Below, one piece after another: positions 15,201-30,200 of a DNA stretch of 64,000 nt. The stretch's first letter is position 1, and each line of letters opens with the position of its first letter. Position numbers and translations under genes: made by a program. This DNA is from Liolophura sinensis (Eukaryota; Mollusca; Polyplacophora; Chitonida; Chitonidae), in contig NC_088300.1 of NCBI RefSeq assembly GCF_032854445.1, positions 35,137,608-35,201,607 of the forward strand, read 5' to 3'. Below the pieces are notes generated by a model. That model was not told the origin of the DNA and searched no databases. It saw nothing but the letters and a program-made list of their open reading frames with translations.

Positions 15201-18200
15201 TCATGTGGGTGTTGTGTTTGGGCTCCAGTCTCACCCCACTGTCAGGCCATCCAACCAGCTGGGGTCACAGTGTAAACAAAGAGCAACCTGTTATCAGCCA
15301 GTTAGTGTTTGTTATTATCCCCTGCTCTGATAAGTGCCCTACCCCCTGACTCTCATGATAAAGGTTTATAGCATCCTGGGGCTACCAAGCCTGAAGTGTT
15401 GTCAAGAGACATTATTATCATTTCATCACGACTCATCATCCAACTCTCTTATTCCATAAGTTTTCTGCCAGGTCGACATGGGAATGTCAGAGGTTTTCCT
15501 TTTACACCTTAGTGATTGAATTAAAATATAAGGTTACATTAAACTGTGCCCTCTTTATATTGGTGGTTTCAGTTGTTAACTTCGTATGAAACAGCGCTCA
15601 TGTGATTTTAGCCAGTTTATGAAATAATGTTCATTTTTTTAAATATGCTCCAAAATGTTGCTTGTAGATGTTCTCAGGGGACATAATCATGTCATTTTTT
15701 TCTTAGTGTGACTTTATGTCAGCAAGGTATGGCAGATGGCTAACAAGGTGCTGTGATTTTTTCAGACTCTTTCCAGGTCCTCTCATCCATAAACCTTTTT
15801 GCTGTTATATACTGTATTTGATCTGGTTAGGTATGCAAATCCTGTAGAATATGATGGCCTTAAAATAATTCTTTTGATGCCAACACTCTAGTTTTATGAT
15901 AAGAATTTAAAAAACTGTACAAGAAACTTTATGTGGCCTAGAAGGTGGACGAATTAGTTTTAATCAAGCAAAATGTGTCACTTGAAAAATGCTGAACTTT
16001 AGGTGAAATGACAAATTTTAGGGACAGGTAAATGTCATAAAAAAATAACCTTTTGGTGCTCAAACTTACATTTTCTCATTAACATATCATCTTACTGTCC
16101 AAACATTTCTTACAACACTTTGCTAAGATAGTATAAGTCTTAGACTTAAGCAAAATATGCAAAATAGTCACAGACAAAATTTTTGGTGATTTACCATAAA
16201 TCTACTTGTGGTCAGATTTTCTCGTGCCACTATATATACATGAAAAATGTCCCTGCATAAGCTAAAGGAAAAAGAAAAAAAACAATGGTTACAAGTGTTG
16301 TTCTATTGAGCATTCCCTTACATGAAATAAGGTACGACCTTCACAATCCTAAACAAAGATGTATCAATTGTCCAGCTATTTGTGATCAAATTCCAGTATT
16401 GTGACTTCATTTCTGGTCATGTAAAAACTGCAAACGAAGCAGTAAAGAAAATACATATTCAGCTGATTTTGGTGACAAATACACATACAACTGATGTTAT
16501 TGATAAATACATATGCAACTAATGGTGACATACATAAATACATATACAACTGATGTTGGTGACATACACGTACAACTGATGTTGGTAACAGATACACAAA
16601 AACCGATGTCGATGACAGATACACGTACAGCTGATGTTGGTGACATACACATACAACTGATGTCGATGACAGATACACGTACAGCTGATGTTGGTGACAT
16701 ACACATACAACTGATGTTGGTAACAGATACACAAAAACCGATGTCGACAGATACACATACAGCTGATGTTGGTGACATACACATACAACTGATGTTGATG
16801 ACAAATAGATACAACTGATGTTGGTGGCAGATACACATACAACTGATGTTGGTGATAAGTACACATACAACTTATTTTGGTGACAAATACACATACAAAT
16901 GATGCTGCTGACAAATACACATACATATGATGCTGCAGACAAATACACATACAAATGATGCTGCTGACAAATGCACATACAACTGTTGTTGGTGAGAAGT
17001 AATGCCAATAACTCAGATAATCAAACCTTGGCTGATTGTATAGTAGCCCCAGTATTAATTACTGTGAAGCACTTCATTTTCGCGGATTTGCAGTCTATAA
17101 TTTACCCTGAAAAATAATTTCAGCGAAAAAAATATCCAATTTTGAATCATATACTACAGGTAGTAGTAACAGTGAAGTGAAATCTTTGTCAGTGTGACGA
17201 GAGTTGCTCTAAGAAAGCCTGACAGGGTAGCTCAATTTTTTACACCAGAGAAGGGAAGTTATGGTTTAAATATATACAAACTCTGGTGCTAAGGTTTGGT
17301 GGGTATAAAACAGAATGGGTGTTTATTCATCTTTAGTTTGATCGATCGTCGCTGTGCCCGTAAAGTAAAAGAAAAGTAGATACCAGCAGGTGCTGGGTTG
17401 TAATGAATGTCGCTCTGATACACGTTCTCCCATTGGCTGTGTCTCTTCAGTGGTTCAATGAGTGAACTTTTTTGTACCACAACACAATGGCCATTTGACA
17501 GCTACGACACTGTTTGAGGTTTCTGACCTGTTACAGAGGACGCTTAAAACTAAAAAATAATGCAAAACTTACCGTGTTACTTGATAAAGAATGAGTGACT
17601 GGCGCCGATAATGGTGAATTCATATGATTTGTGTTGAACTGCGCAAAAAGTGACATGTCACTTTGCCAGGTGTTTAAAAGTACTTATCAATGATTCTAAA
17701 AGAAGTGATGCCTGTTTGAGTACTGCTTACGGTCGGTCTACTTACGTAGTGATAATCCATCCCCCATTGCTTTAATCTCTGATCCAGATCACAAGGATTA
17801 GCAACACCCCAGGAAACATTGGAGGATTAAAGCCACCCATGATTTGACTTTGAATAATTTTGGCCAAATTATATCTTGTAAAATTTTAAGATTTGATTTT
17901 CAGTATTTCCTTAAATACGCAAAAAATTAATTCCCGCGAACATATTTTGGGAGAAAACCCTCGAAAATAAATTCCAGCGAATAATAAGTACTTTACAGTA
18001 ACCCACAAGTACTTGGTACATTGAAAAAAGGAGGAAACATAATGCAGCCTTTAGTGCCAATGTACTGTTGCATTCCTCAGGGTGCAGAAGATGGACTGTC
18101 GCAATAAGACACAAGTGAATCGTGAAGAAAAAGTCAATTTATTGTCCTAATTCTTTCCTTTTGAGGGTTGAAGTTAAGCCTGATTGACACAGAGTGTGTC

Positions 18201-21200
18201 ACAATAGTCTGACTCTGCTTTCTCACTGAAATTCGCTTAAATAGCACTAGGGTATCTTCAGATGTGTAAATGCATTTTTTATTTGTTTTCAGAGTCCTTT
18301 GATTGCTTAACCAACCTGAATGCTGTGTAATGAAAAAAATAATAAAAGAACACCAGTTTCTTGTTTGAAATCTTCAAAGATGATGTCATAGTGGACATTT
18401 TTATGGAGATCTTTGACTTATTATGACTTACTTTGATTATGTTTTGAGAAAAAATAACCCACAAAACCAGATCTTCAGCTGGATGGACAACAGCTCCTCC
18501 ATTGGATTCCAACAGTTTATGGTACATGATAATTTGCGGTGCTTGTTGTTCGGCTTCATGGGTTACTACCCTGTGCATGCACATGTCTGGGTAAACAGGT
18601 GTTCAGTGCAGTATTAACACTGACAGTTATGGCTGTAACATGGTGATGAGCTCTACCCAGCCATTAAGACTGTCTTCTCTGAATACATGTTATTTCTGCA
18701 GGAGGCTAACTCTCCAGTTGTTTACAAACCAATCCTCTGACCTAACACTTAGCCTAGGGGTCAACATTTCCAAACAAGCCAACAATCTGTGGCAGTAAAT
18801 TGGTGTTTTCTCCATGACTCCTAGGTTAGGGCTGTGACTATAGAGACAGCAGAGGTAGGGATTGAGCACTGTTTATGTTAGCATGAAGGTAGCCATTCAA
18901 TTTACCATGTCTCTGCAGGCTATGTTAGAGCTGACAAGTGTGGTATGTGTAATAAGATAATATAGTGCCCTAGTGGGGTACTGGTGTTGATTGAGAAGAG
19001 CAGTGTGCTGGACTGCTAGCCTCTGGGAGGGGCGTCAAGCCACCAGACACCCCCTCCCCCCACCCCATCCCCTAAGCCAAGGCAGTAAATTCCTCTGACA
19101 GCATAACCAGTCATCATCATCATCAGTGGTCTGAGAGCTCATATAGCCCTGGTCTGTTCCCTCCCACTTCGCTTCCACAAATGCTCCATGGCTTCAAATT
19201 TTCAGAAATTCTGACATAGATTCAGTTGGCTATTTTTTTTCCTTGATTCCTAACCTGAAAATTTGTTATTATACACTATACATGTATTATTAGGAAACAT
19301 TTTCTGCTAATAATTGTATTTTTTAGCAAGTCTAAAATACAGATTGGTTCCTTCTTGACTTCACCTTCATTAATCCTTGGGTCTTCAACCAGTGAAAGTG
19401 TAATCTGTGTTACCCAACACTTAGGGGAAATAAGGTGCCCAGATTTGTCAAGAAGTAGATGGTCCATATAGATCAGAACTCTTCGGTGTCATGACACAGG
19501 AAAGGCTTCTAGGTTTACTGACAAGCCACTCGCACCAGGAAATGAGCCACAGTACACTCCATATAAATTAGCACCATTCCAGAGATTGTGTAAGACTAGT
19601 GTTCCTGGACTCTGGCTTTCAGTGTCTTTTTGTTTGACATTAACAGGGTCAAAATTCCCTCGGTCACAGAATATTCTGACTGTTAAAAAAAAAGAAGGCG
19701 TCAACAGCAGCTGTGAAGAAACAGTCTCCTCAATTACATGTAAACCATCGTCACTTATGAATGACAACCTACAGTAATGAGTACTGTGTGTACATTTTAC
19801 TGTTTCCCATGAAATTTGACTTCCTGACATTTTCTTTCAGGTTGAAAATTTCTAAACCGAGACAATTAATTTACAGTGGCCTTTGAATGAACACTTTCTC
19901 ATGTGTGATTTGTTTGTCTTGTCTACCATGGGCAGTTTATTTTCAGTTTTGACTCCTACAGTTTGCTATCTTTGTGCTTATGCTTGTGTATTAATGTTAT
20001 TTTAATTGATTGATGTTTCTGCCTTGCTCAAGATTATCTCACCTATGTAAATATAATTTAAATGAAAGACTGGTATTATGAAATGAAGAACTGGAGGGGG
20101 TCCACTCATTTCTTAATACTCATATAGTTCCGTTTTAGTTTTTAATCATACATACACACGTACATCTTGTCCTGAAACTGGGTTAATTCCACGTGTTGTG
20201 GAAGAAAAAGGAATGCAAGAGGGGAAGTTCATTCAATTTTCCTCCCAATTTAATGTGAGAGGGAAATAAACAGTGGGATCATTTACTTCAGACATTCACT
20301 AATACTGAGAACATAACTGCCACAGAGTATTACATTGTGATTAGAGCCAATCTGACCCATAGCCAGACTCCAGGCTTTCTCATTGGTGGAGACATCTGGA
20401 CCATGTGGGTAGCTCCCAGTAAACCTTCCAGAATATATCTAGGTGATACAGAAGGGACATTCCTTAGGCTTTCTGGAGGGTACATGTATATCAAAAGTTG
20501 ATAAAGGCTTTGGAGTTGTGATGGCCCCATTAGTTGTACATATAGTGAATGGAATGTACAGGGCTCAGCAGTTTTTCTTTATGGTAACAAAGTGAAATAA
20601 CAAAAATGTTCTGGAGTAAAATGCTGACAACTTCTATAGTGTCCTACATCTGTTTTTTCTACTGTGAAGCTACTGACACCGGAAATGCAATTGATTTAAA
20701 ACTGTGATAAAATGAATTTATGGAGATAAGATTAGTTTTGCTTTATAGCATTATAATAGGTAAATGTTCCAAAAAATTGTTAGATACAGAAATGATAACA
20801 TGCTTGCACATTTGGTTGGGTAAAATTATATCCAGGATGATGTAGAATATGGAGAAGAAAATGCAAAAGGTGTATGCCGTCCACACACACACAGCTTATC
20901 TCATCCATATGTATACTTTGTAGGAATGAAAAAAAGCACAACATTTTCTGATCAGTAATATTGTAAGAGAATCAAGCGAATTGAATATTGAGGATATGTT
21001 TTGAATACAGGAATAGATTGCGCAGTAGGATGTTGTTTCACAGATATAGAAGTTTTTTGCTTGCTTAGAAACAATGATGACTAGGTTTTTTGTAGACAAT
21101 GCATTGAAGAACAAAACATCAATAAACTTCCCCAGAAAACTCTTTTAGCCTCTATATGTCAGAGAAACCCTTTGACTCTGATCTTCAAAGGGATGTTTTC

Positions 21201-24200
21201 CAAGCCCAAGGCAGGATAAGAGAGATAAAACTTTCCAAAGTCTGTTTAATTGCGGTTAAATGATTTGTAATTAAAAGCCCATGGGATATTCTATCCCTTG
21301 GGGAATGTAGTAGACCTTTGTTTTGTTGTTACATTGGAAGTTTTCTAGCAGTTACATAGGGTGGGGGGAAGGGGGATAAAACACCCCTCACCCAAACAGG
21401 CCAGTTAAAGGTGGTATCTGCCTTAAGGCAATGTCCAACCTTCCTTTGTTCTGTGAGACAATGCCAAAATGTAGCCCCAGTTATTTGAAGTTTAACTGAT
21501 AATCCCCCTGGACTGATATCATGCCCATAGTCAGAATCTCACCAAGTGTATAAGAGGATTTAAGTAGCATTATACTGATCCTGTCTTAAGGTGGACCATT
21601 ATTATGCAAGCACCAGTACACATATTTACCAGTTCTTACCCTGCGCTTGTCACCCCACACACATGTGTTTATGTTTTCTAAACCTGTTGAGCTATTTCAT
21701 GAGATCTTCATTAAAGAGGTGAAAGGACCATGCTAATTAAAGCCTCTCTGGAGAAATCAGATTGTGAGGAGTGATGATGATAGAGTTGGCCCCTGTTTAT
21801 ACATCATATGTTTATTCAGGTTTCTCTGCAGATTCACATCATCAGCTGTAGACTCCCTAATAACCTCCCCTAGTGATGAATTAGCAGCTAATTCTCGGAG
21901 ACATCCCTATCATGCGGCATTGACCCTGTGTTCTCAATTGTTTTTCAACAGTGTAATACTTTCTTTTTTGGTACCAAATAAAATACAATGACTGTCTACA
22001 CTCATGTCATGAATTTTATAAAATCTTAAAAAAATTCCTGGTTTTGTTAATACTAAAAATGCAATTTTGTGTCTGTATAAAAACTGGTCCCTTTGATTCC
22101 ATTGTTTCATTGCACATTGCAGTTTAGTGGCGTTTTTCATACAGTTTTCTTCATTAAACATTAATAAATTCTTCAAGGGCAAAGTTGAGGTCAGCTCAAT
22201 TATCAGTAAATTTATGAAACCTTTGTTTCACAGATGAGAAGAGAACAGGCTTGGTAGCATACATGTGCATAAAGTTACATGAAAAAAATTTATTCTGATA
22301 CCAACATTTTAAGATTTTAGTCATTTTTGTTGAATGGGTTGGTTTTCTTCTGGGTATTGCCAAAAAGGAGGGATAGAATCATGATATTGAGCTGAAAATT
22401 AGCCTGAATAAATCACACGCTAAGAAGTCAGAAGGTGGGAAAATTAGAATTGGTTGCCGTGGGTAATAGAATGCAATAATTATGTCGACTTTGTAGCCAA
22501 AAATAGTCTTTGCCAATGTTTCTCTCTAGTTCAGTTATCTTTAGACTTGTGAGCACGATTAGGTGTGGCTGATAAGTAAAAGTGTTGGAAAGACTGTCAT
22601 TATTTAAAAATGTAATTTGAAAATTTTTCATGTCAGATATGGAAACAAGCTGTGGGATGTAGAAATCCTGAAATTTGCATGGACTGTAATGGCTGGCGAA
22701 CCGGTTTGCTTGAAATTTGGTGTGAAACTCTTTATTAATTGAGCCTGTTCTCTGCGGTGAAATAATGAATCTACCCAGAGGACTTGATGATATATTGGGC
22801 AGAAGTTGTGACAAGATGGGAAGAATGTCTTGTTTTTAGAGAGTGGGTGGCTTGTAGACTCTGGCAGGCAGATGTGTGGAAGAGTGGTGACCAAGCTAAT
22901 GAAGGACAGAGCTCCCAGTTTACACCTCCTCCAATTCAGGGCCAATTAAGAGGGTTATCTTGATAAGGTCTTATCAAATTATCAGCTCCCCTTGGAATCT
23001 GGCTGGACCAGCCAAGCAGACAAGAGAAGGGGGTGGGGATGGAGGCATACAATGTAAGAGAGATACCACATGCTGAAGCAGGAAGTTTGGACTATAAAGG
23101 GGCCTCTTAAAGTCACCTGTCCTTGTAGAAACTTTATTGGTGTGGTCATGCATGAGTTGCTGTCAGCATCTCCTGAAGCCAACTGTATCAAGTTTTGCCA
23201 TGTAGTCAGGAGTTCAAATCTGAGTCTTGTCACTGGGATTTACAATTTTTAGGTGCAATTGCACACTCATAAGAATTCTTGCTTACAAACACTGGATAGT
23301 AATTTGCAAAGTTTTATTGAGTTTCCCTGCTTTCTCTGCCTTTGCTAACATGTCAATCAACATCGTTTGTTTTGTCTGTTCAGCACAAAGTGTTTACTTT
23401 ACAATATGTAGCTATTAGTTCCGGAAGCATTACAAACTGTGCCTCAACCTTGAAATGAAGCTTGGTTACAGATAATATAACACTCACCTCACCATTCTAG
23501 GGAATGTATAGGGTGTCCCAGACGTCATGCACCATCCTGATTTTCATTTTTTTTGTGTTTCACATCATCAGCTGTATGATGGGTGTCCCAGACGTCATGA
23601 TTTTCATTTTTTTTTTCTCTATTTCAGAGTTAATTATGGCTAATAAACTAACAGTACAAGATAGAGTTGAATTGGTTTTTATGTTTGGAAGAGATAGGGC
23701 AACATACTGTTGTGTAGCTCAAGCAATCAACCTCAACCTCTGGACTTCTGGGACACCCTGTATAATAATCATTACAGAGATTTCTAGTAGGCTCTTTTGC
23801 CTCAGTGGCCTAGATAGTTCAAGGTCTGCATGCTGCAACCATGTGTAGTGAAATAGTCTTTAGCATGGGGTTAAACACCGATCAAATAAGTAACAAAATG
23901 ATGTTGCATGTTCAATAGCTGCTCTCACTGTTTTGGGTACAATTTTGTCAGGTACCTGGCGAAGTTTGGAGCTTTACTTTGGATACTCTGGTTTCCTCTA
24001 TCCATAAACTTTACTGAGGTTATATGTAAGTGAAAAATGTTAAAAATAAATATTAAATAAATAATGAAAATAGATGTAAATAATGTGATGTGTCTTAAGG
24101 TACATTACAAGCTTCTATAGTTTTTATTGGTTGATGCCAGGCAAGTTTGCTTTAGACCCATAAACTTGACATAAACTTAAATCTCATAGAAGTGAGATTT

Positions 24201-27200
24201 TTTCAAGTACCACATAAGGAATCGATTAGATAATTATATAATGTGATGATATCACATATATGTTCCAAAGACAGTCACATTAAGATCACTCTATACTTTG
24301 ATGGTCAAACCATAAAATGCACGGTTTTGTTGTGTTAACTACATTATTTTTTCTCCCACCAAATTGTTTGAATCCAAGTGTTTCCCGAATGGAATTTCAG
24401 TGGTGGTGTTACTGTGTGGCATGTTTGATGCAGACCAGATTCTAGGTTGCAGGTTATTTCCAGCCAGAATTGAAGAGATGGCAGTGATGTAAGTGAGTTG
24501 GTTCATGGCCATGGTCTATATTCTCCTGCCCTTAGTCACTCCAGAGTTTAATAGCCTTCTAATGAGGGCTGTAGCCTGCTGATTGAGCCTGGAGCTGAGG
24601 TAATCAGGGTGGATCATGCCAGGAGAAGCTTTCTTGAGCTCATCAGCTTGTGGTGGTGAGCCATTGCCCTGCTCATTGCCTTCCCATCTGGCTCTGGTTG
24701 ACTCCATCAGCCAGAGCTAGCAGCCACTTTAACATGAAGGTGGCTGCTGATCATTCTGCTTCTGGTTATCATTGTGGATCCTATGTCACTTTTTATCTAC
24801 CATGGTCTTGCAATTGAGAGCCTTTGCACTTAGATGTAATTGGAAGTGTGGGAAAAATGTTCTCCACCTCTCTGTGGTCAGGCTTGGTTTACACTTGACA
24901 CAGCTGGCCCCATCTTCACCCTACAACACTGGCTCTCTTAACTCACTATTATAAACTGGCAGTCAATGTGTTGCATGTGTTCTCCACATCACAAGACTGG
25001 TGGTTAGACACACAGATAGGTGTCATTATGCTCTTAACACTGTTTCCACATCTTACAGTCATCCCTTCATCTAATATTATATACTCTGACAAGTGTATAC
25101 ACGGGTCAGTTACACTATAATGAAAGATGGATGTGGTGCAGAGTTACACGTCAGGCAATGGTATGAATTATGATATGCTCTTATTTGTGATAACATTAAC
25201 AAAGGCCTTTTTTGAGGTGTAGCTTAAGTTTAGTCTCTGTCGGAAATTTCTTTTTCTAACATGAAAACAGCATACATTTTACCTTTGCCTCCCCACTATA
25301 TATTGGACACTGAAGATGAGAAGCATAATCTAAAGTTTTTTCCACAATGACAGATATCTCATATATTTAAAATTGTGTTTGAGCATATAGATATATAATC
25401 TTGTGACAGTGGTTTTTCCAAAACTTGTTACCTTGCTGATGTTTAAATTTGTTAAACATGCATGTTTGTTAGGCCATGACCTTATTAGACTTTGAACATG
25501 GACATGCTTTTTGTCTGTTGAACATCCATCTACATGTAGAACAACATCATTAGCATAATCACACCTGTCTAGCATACAAATTAAATGAGCTGTGAGTTTG
25601 GTCTAGATATTTTTTTTACTGTATTCATCTAGAACATTCCTGGTGTCTTTCCAACTGTTGACTGCCAGTGCTTCTCTTGGCTTGAATCCATCCTAATTTT
25701 TTGCTTTATATACTTCCTTAGTTCTTTGCTGGTTGTGTTGAATGTTGTTTTGGAAATTGGTCTTGCGATATCACATCTGGTAAACGAAAAACTGTTTCTG
25801 CAGCTAGATGAAGTTGTAATCACCTTTGTGCATAAAAAAGGGACATTTGATGTTATAGGAATTTATGCAAAGAATTTTTTTCTTATTTGGTTTGAGAACA
25901 AATTATCCAGTTGGACTATTTCCAAGATGAATGTGGTGCAGAGGACATGTGATAGTTATTATGATATCAGGGTAGTTATGAATCCATAAGACATGTGATA
26001 GTTATTATGAAGCATTATTTTAGCCTAAATATTGGAAGTAATACTATTGGAAATATACATTTATGTGAAACTGTCCTCAGTTAGGATGTTTAATTTTTAA
26101 TGCTACAGTTAGCTTAAAAATGTGATTGTTTTGTATATTTCATTGTACCAATATGGGGATGAGTTGCCAAACAGCTTGATGATATCAACAGCTGTTGTTC
26201 ACCATCTGTCAAACAGCAAAAGAACCTTACCTAGTTCCACAATGGATGTTGAGGACACCATTAAGTTTTATGACCTCCCACAAGAGTCAGAGGGGAGAGG
26301 TTGTGGCTTGAGGTCAGCAGGGGTTAGAATTGGATTATTTGTTCGAAAAGAACAATAGCTATCCTGGCCTAACCTGGGTTAATTGTTGATGACAGCCAGG
26401 ATAATATGTGTACACATCTGTATTGTCAGACTTATCTGAGGCCTGTCTGTGCAGGGGCTGCTGGGAAATTATGTGTTGAGTGATGCAGTGATGGATGTGG
26501 AGCTTGTTGTTGTTTTGTTGTTTTGTTTTTTTTTTGCGGATGGAATGGGGTTGGGGGGGGGGGGTGATTACTCTACAACACACCAAAACAAAAACACAGA
26601 ATCTCAGTTCCAGCAGACAGGGGCAGGAAAAAAAACTTTGTATAATTCTTCTCTGTTTTCATATGTTTTTTACATGATGTTTTATTTGACATATGTCTAG
26701 ACTGATGGAATTATAATCAAACATCTCAACATGTACATGTACATTACTGGTGTGCGAAATAAATCCTGTACATTGAAAAAAAAAAATTCAATATCACAAA
26801 CCGATTTAATTTATTCATCAGGACATGGAAGATAATGTTTTTCTGTGGGGGTAAGAAATTGAGAAGTTGGAATGAAACATCCTTTTAACAGATGAGTGAC
26901 AATAGCTGTTCCTCGGGGTGTCTTGGTATATTTACTATTGTACTAAATTGTAAACTCTTTTCAGTGATTTCATACAACAACTTCCTGGTTTCCTCCCCAT
27001 ACAGTGCTGACCAGCGTCATACAGGTGAAATTTTCTTGAGTATGGCATAAAACACCAATCAAATAAATAAATAAACACAAGAACTATTTTGATTTGAAAT
27101 GTGCCCTGAATGCAGAAATGGTTATATATCGTTTCATTGAGACCATAACACTGAATTCTTGTTTTAACTATCAAGTATATATGCCATTGAAGGATGTCAG

Positions 27201-30200
27201 AATATCTTCACTTCACAGAACATCCCATTTGCAGTATTTCTTGGTTTCATGAGATATGCAACATAGATATCCCTTTTTCTGCAGTAAGTTTAAAACATGG
27301 GTTTGCCACGTGAATTTGTATGTGATCTATCATAAAGTACTTATCTGTTTAAGATACAAGCTAGAAAGTTTCCACCAAAACATCATAGAAAACCTTAGCC
27401 AAATCTGAGTCAGGCTACTCAGGCTACTAAAACTGCACCTGAATATTGACTTGAAGCCAGTTGTAGATGAAATGGTAGCTAATGCTTGACAGAAGAAGTT
27501 TGTAATGTGTGAACAGCAATGTTGGTGCTGGAAAGAATATGGCCATGCCAAACTAAGAAATTGTGCTCACTTGTTTGAAGGAAGGCACAGCTACAAGTTC
27601 TCTGATTTAATAGGGATTAGTAGTGTAGTAGTATCTTTTCAATTTTATTTAGATTTGTTCTATCATCACTTTTTAATGCTTAATGCTTAATACAAATAGA
27701 CAAATATAATACAGATAGTTGTGGGTTTCCCTCAACCACTATCCGGTTTCCTTCCACCGCAGTGCTGGATGCTGCGGCATAAATGAAATATTCTTGAGTA
27801 CGGCATAAAATTTTAAACTGTAATATGGTATCCATACAGCACAATTATTATAGATGATCATCACTAGAGCTAATTTTGCTATAAACCTGATTCTGATGAT
27901 TACCAGGCTCAAGTTGGTAGCAGCCTGCTTATCCTCGATACTACTGTACATATGCATTAATTACACACATCCACAGGCCAACTAAGCAAACAGTTGAGAC
28001 ACTGGAACATAAAACCCATGTACATTGCTAATGTCCCTATGTGATTTTTGTTTTTGTTTTTTGATTGGTGTTTTACGCCATACTCAAGAATATTTCACTT
28101 ACAAGATAGCAGCAAGCATTTTGATGGGAGGAAACCGAGCAGAGCCCAAGGGGAAACCCACAACCATCCACAGGTTGCTGGTAGACCTTCACACACACAG
28201 CTGGAGGGGAAGTGTCCCCATATGGTCTGATGTCCAAATAGTACAGAACTGTGGCCAACCCCATAAGTGACAATTGTAAATCACTAGTGGTCATTGCTCA
28301 GTTGTAACATGTGTCACCACTTTGAAATCATGTATTCCTTGAATGTACATACATGGGAGGTAATTTTCTGACTGTTAGCATTGAAAGATCTGTGCTGAGC
28401 ACGTGATTCATTGTGGGGGAAAAAGCAATGAATGTAATGGATATAAAAAATTACCCCAACGGGCATCATGTTAGCATGTTTATTTTCCATTGGAAATGAA
28501 GGTTTGTATTTTAGTGCTACACTATTTTGTAAGCACATATGCAGCCAAGGTGTAGCACCTGGAGTTATGGACTCTAGCTTTTCTTGTGTAAACAAAGGAA
28601 AACAATTAGCTGACTGTAAATATACAATGACTGTCAGTAAATCTTTTTGAGAGCTAAGTTTTACTGTTGCACCACACCATACCATGGCTTCATACGAACT
28701 TGCACAGTTGAAATCATGTGAACTTGCACAGTTGAATTCATGTGAATTTGCACAGTTGGCTTCTTATAAACTTGCACAGTTTTCTTAATACAAACTTGTT
28801 TGTGAAGTAAGAGATGTTTTGTTAACACATGATGGACCTGAACAATTACATATTCATGGGCATTATATAAATGTGTGTGAGTTCAGGTCCAGCTCATGCT
28901 GGTTTCCTCTCTGTCCATAAGTGGGAAGGTCTGCCAGCAACCTGCGGATGGTTTTAGGTTTCCCCGGGGATATGCCCGGTTTCTTCCCATCATGATGCTG
29001 GCCACCGTCGTATAAGCAAAATATTCTTGAGTACGGCGTAAAACACCCATCAAATAAACAACTGTGACTTCTTTACTACAATCTCATGTCTATTTCCATA
29101 CCTTTTTCACATGAAAATGTTATGCTGTTGGGGACATTAAGCCAAGAAGGAAACCATACATGGTTGAGGTCTCTATGTTTGAATAATTGCACTGCTGTTG
29201 ATATCACAGAAATCAGACAATGTCATGTCCATTTCCGGATAACATACCTTTTACAAATGAAAATGTTGTGTTATTGGGGACATTGGGCTAAGAATGAATT
29301 CATACAGGGTTGAGTTCTCCATGTTTGAGTAATTGCACTGTTGTTGATGCCACCAAATTCAGATAATCAATTTTGGATGATTTGTTGTCGAGACAATGAC
29401 AGTGTTACAGCTAATTTTGGTGAAACAAAATAAACATTGGACACAGTTGGTGGTTTGGTGGGGGGGTTTGATATGAAAGCTGTGGAAGTTGAGGTGGTCC
29501 TGATTTGCTGGAGGTGCTGTAATTGAGAAGGTTAACTTTATAAGGGTTGGGAGAGGTGGCAGGTGGACTGAAGAAGGGCTGTCTGTCTGAAGTGTTTACT
29601 TAATTAACCTTCTGACTCTGCTTGTGTTTGGACATGCAGATATCTCCCCTTAAGCCCATGTAATTGCATGACAGATGATACAAACCTGCTGTGGTTGGAC
29701 AGAGTATCCTCCCCTGACTGAACTCTCCTTCACGGTTCACGTAATTTTTAGGTTCATTCTGTAAACATCAATACTATGGTGTGAGGTGTGTTTGTGTAAA
29801 GTTAGGACAATAATAACATAGTGCCGTACAAGAAAGTCCCTGATATTGTGACAAGCGGTGCTTAGGCATGGTTGGAATTTCACCAGGATTTCATGCCTGA
29901 AGCACTGCGAGCCAACCTCTATTAGAGTTATTGAAACTCCCCCATTCCTGGACAACATTACTGTAAATGTTCAACCTTTTCAACCACTAAAGCACTTTTT
30001 TCAGTGGACTTTATGCCTAAAGATGTTATGAAAATGATGCTAAAAGTAATTTGCTTGTGTCATTAAAGATGCAAGCTTCATAAAACCATGCAAATTATTT
30101 CTCTACACCCCATAGTTAATTCAGAATGTTCGAAAATATTGGTCACAGAGGTGGTTGAAGAATTAGAGTATAGGAGTTTTGAAGAGCAGAGAAATTACAG

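Noticed and set aside
16376-17008. 210-codon minus-strand open frame, the longest in the window
   Set aside because: It is generated by the tandem array; overlapping long frames exist in other frames and on the other strand, and the peptide is a simple repeat.
24516-24707. Minus-strand 63-codon frame with plausible composition
   Set aside because: No homology recognised; it lies in a GC-richer intronic island where stop codons are less frequent.
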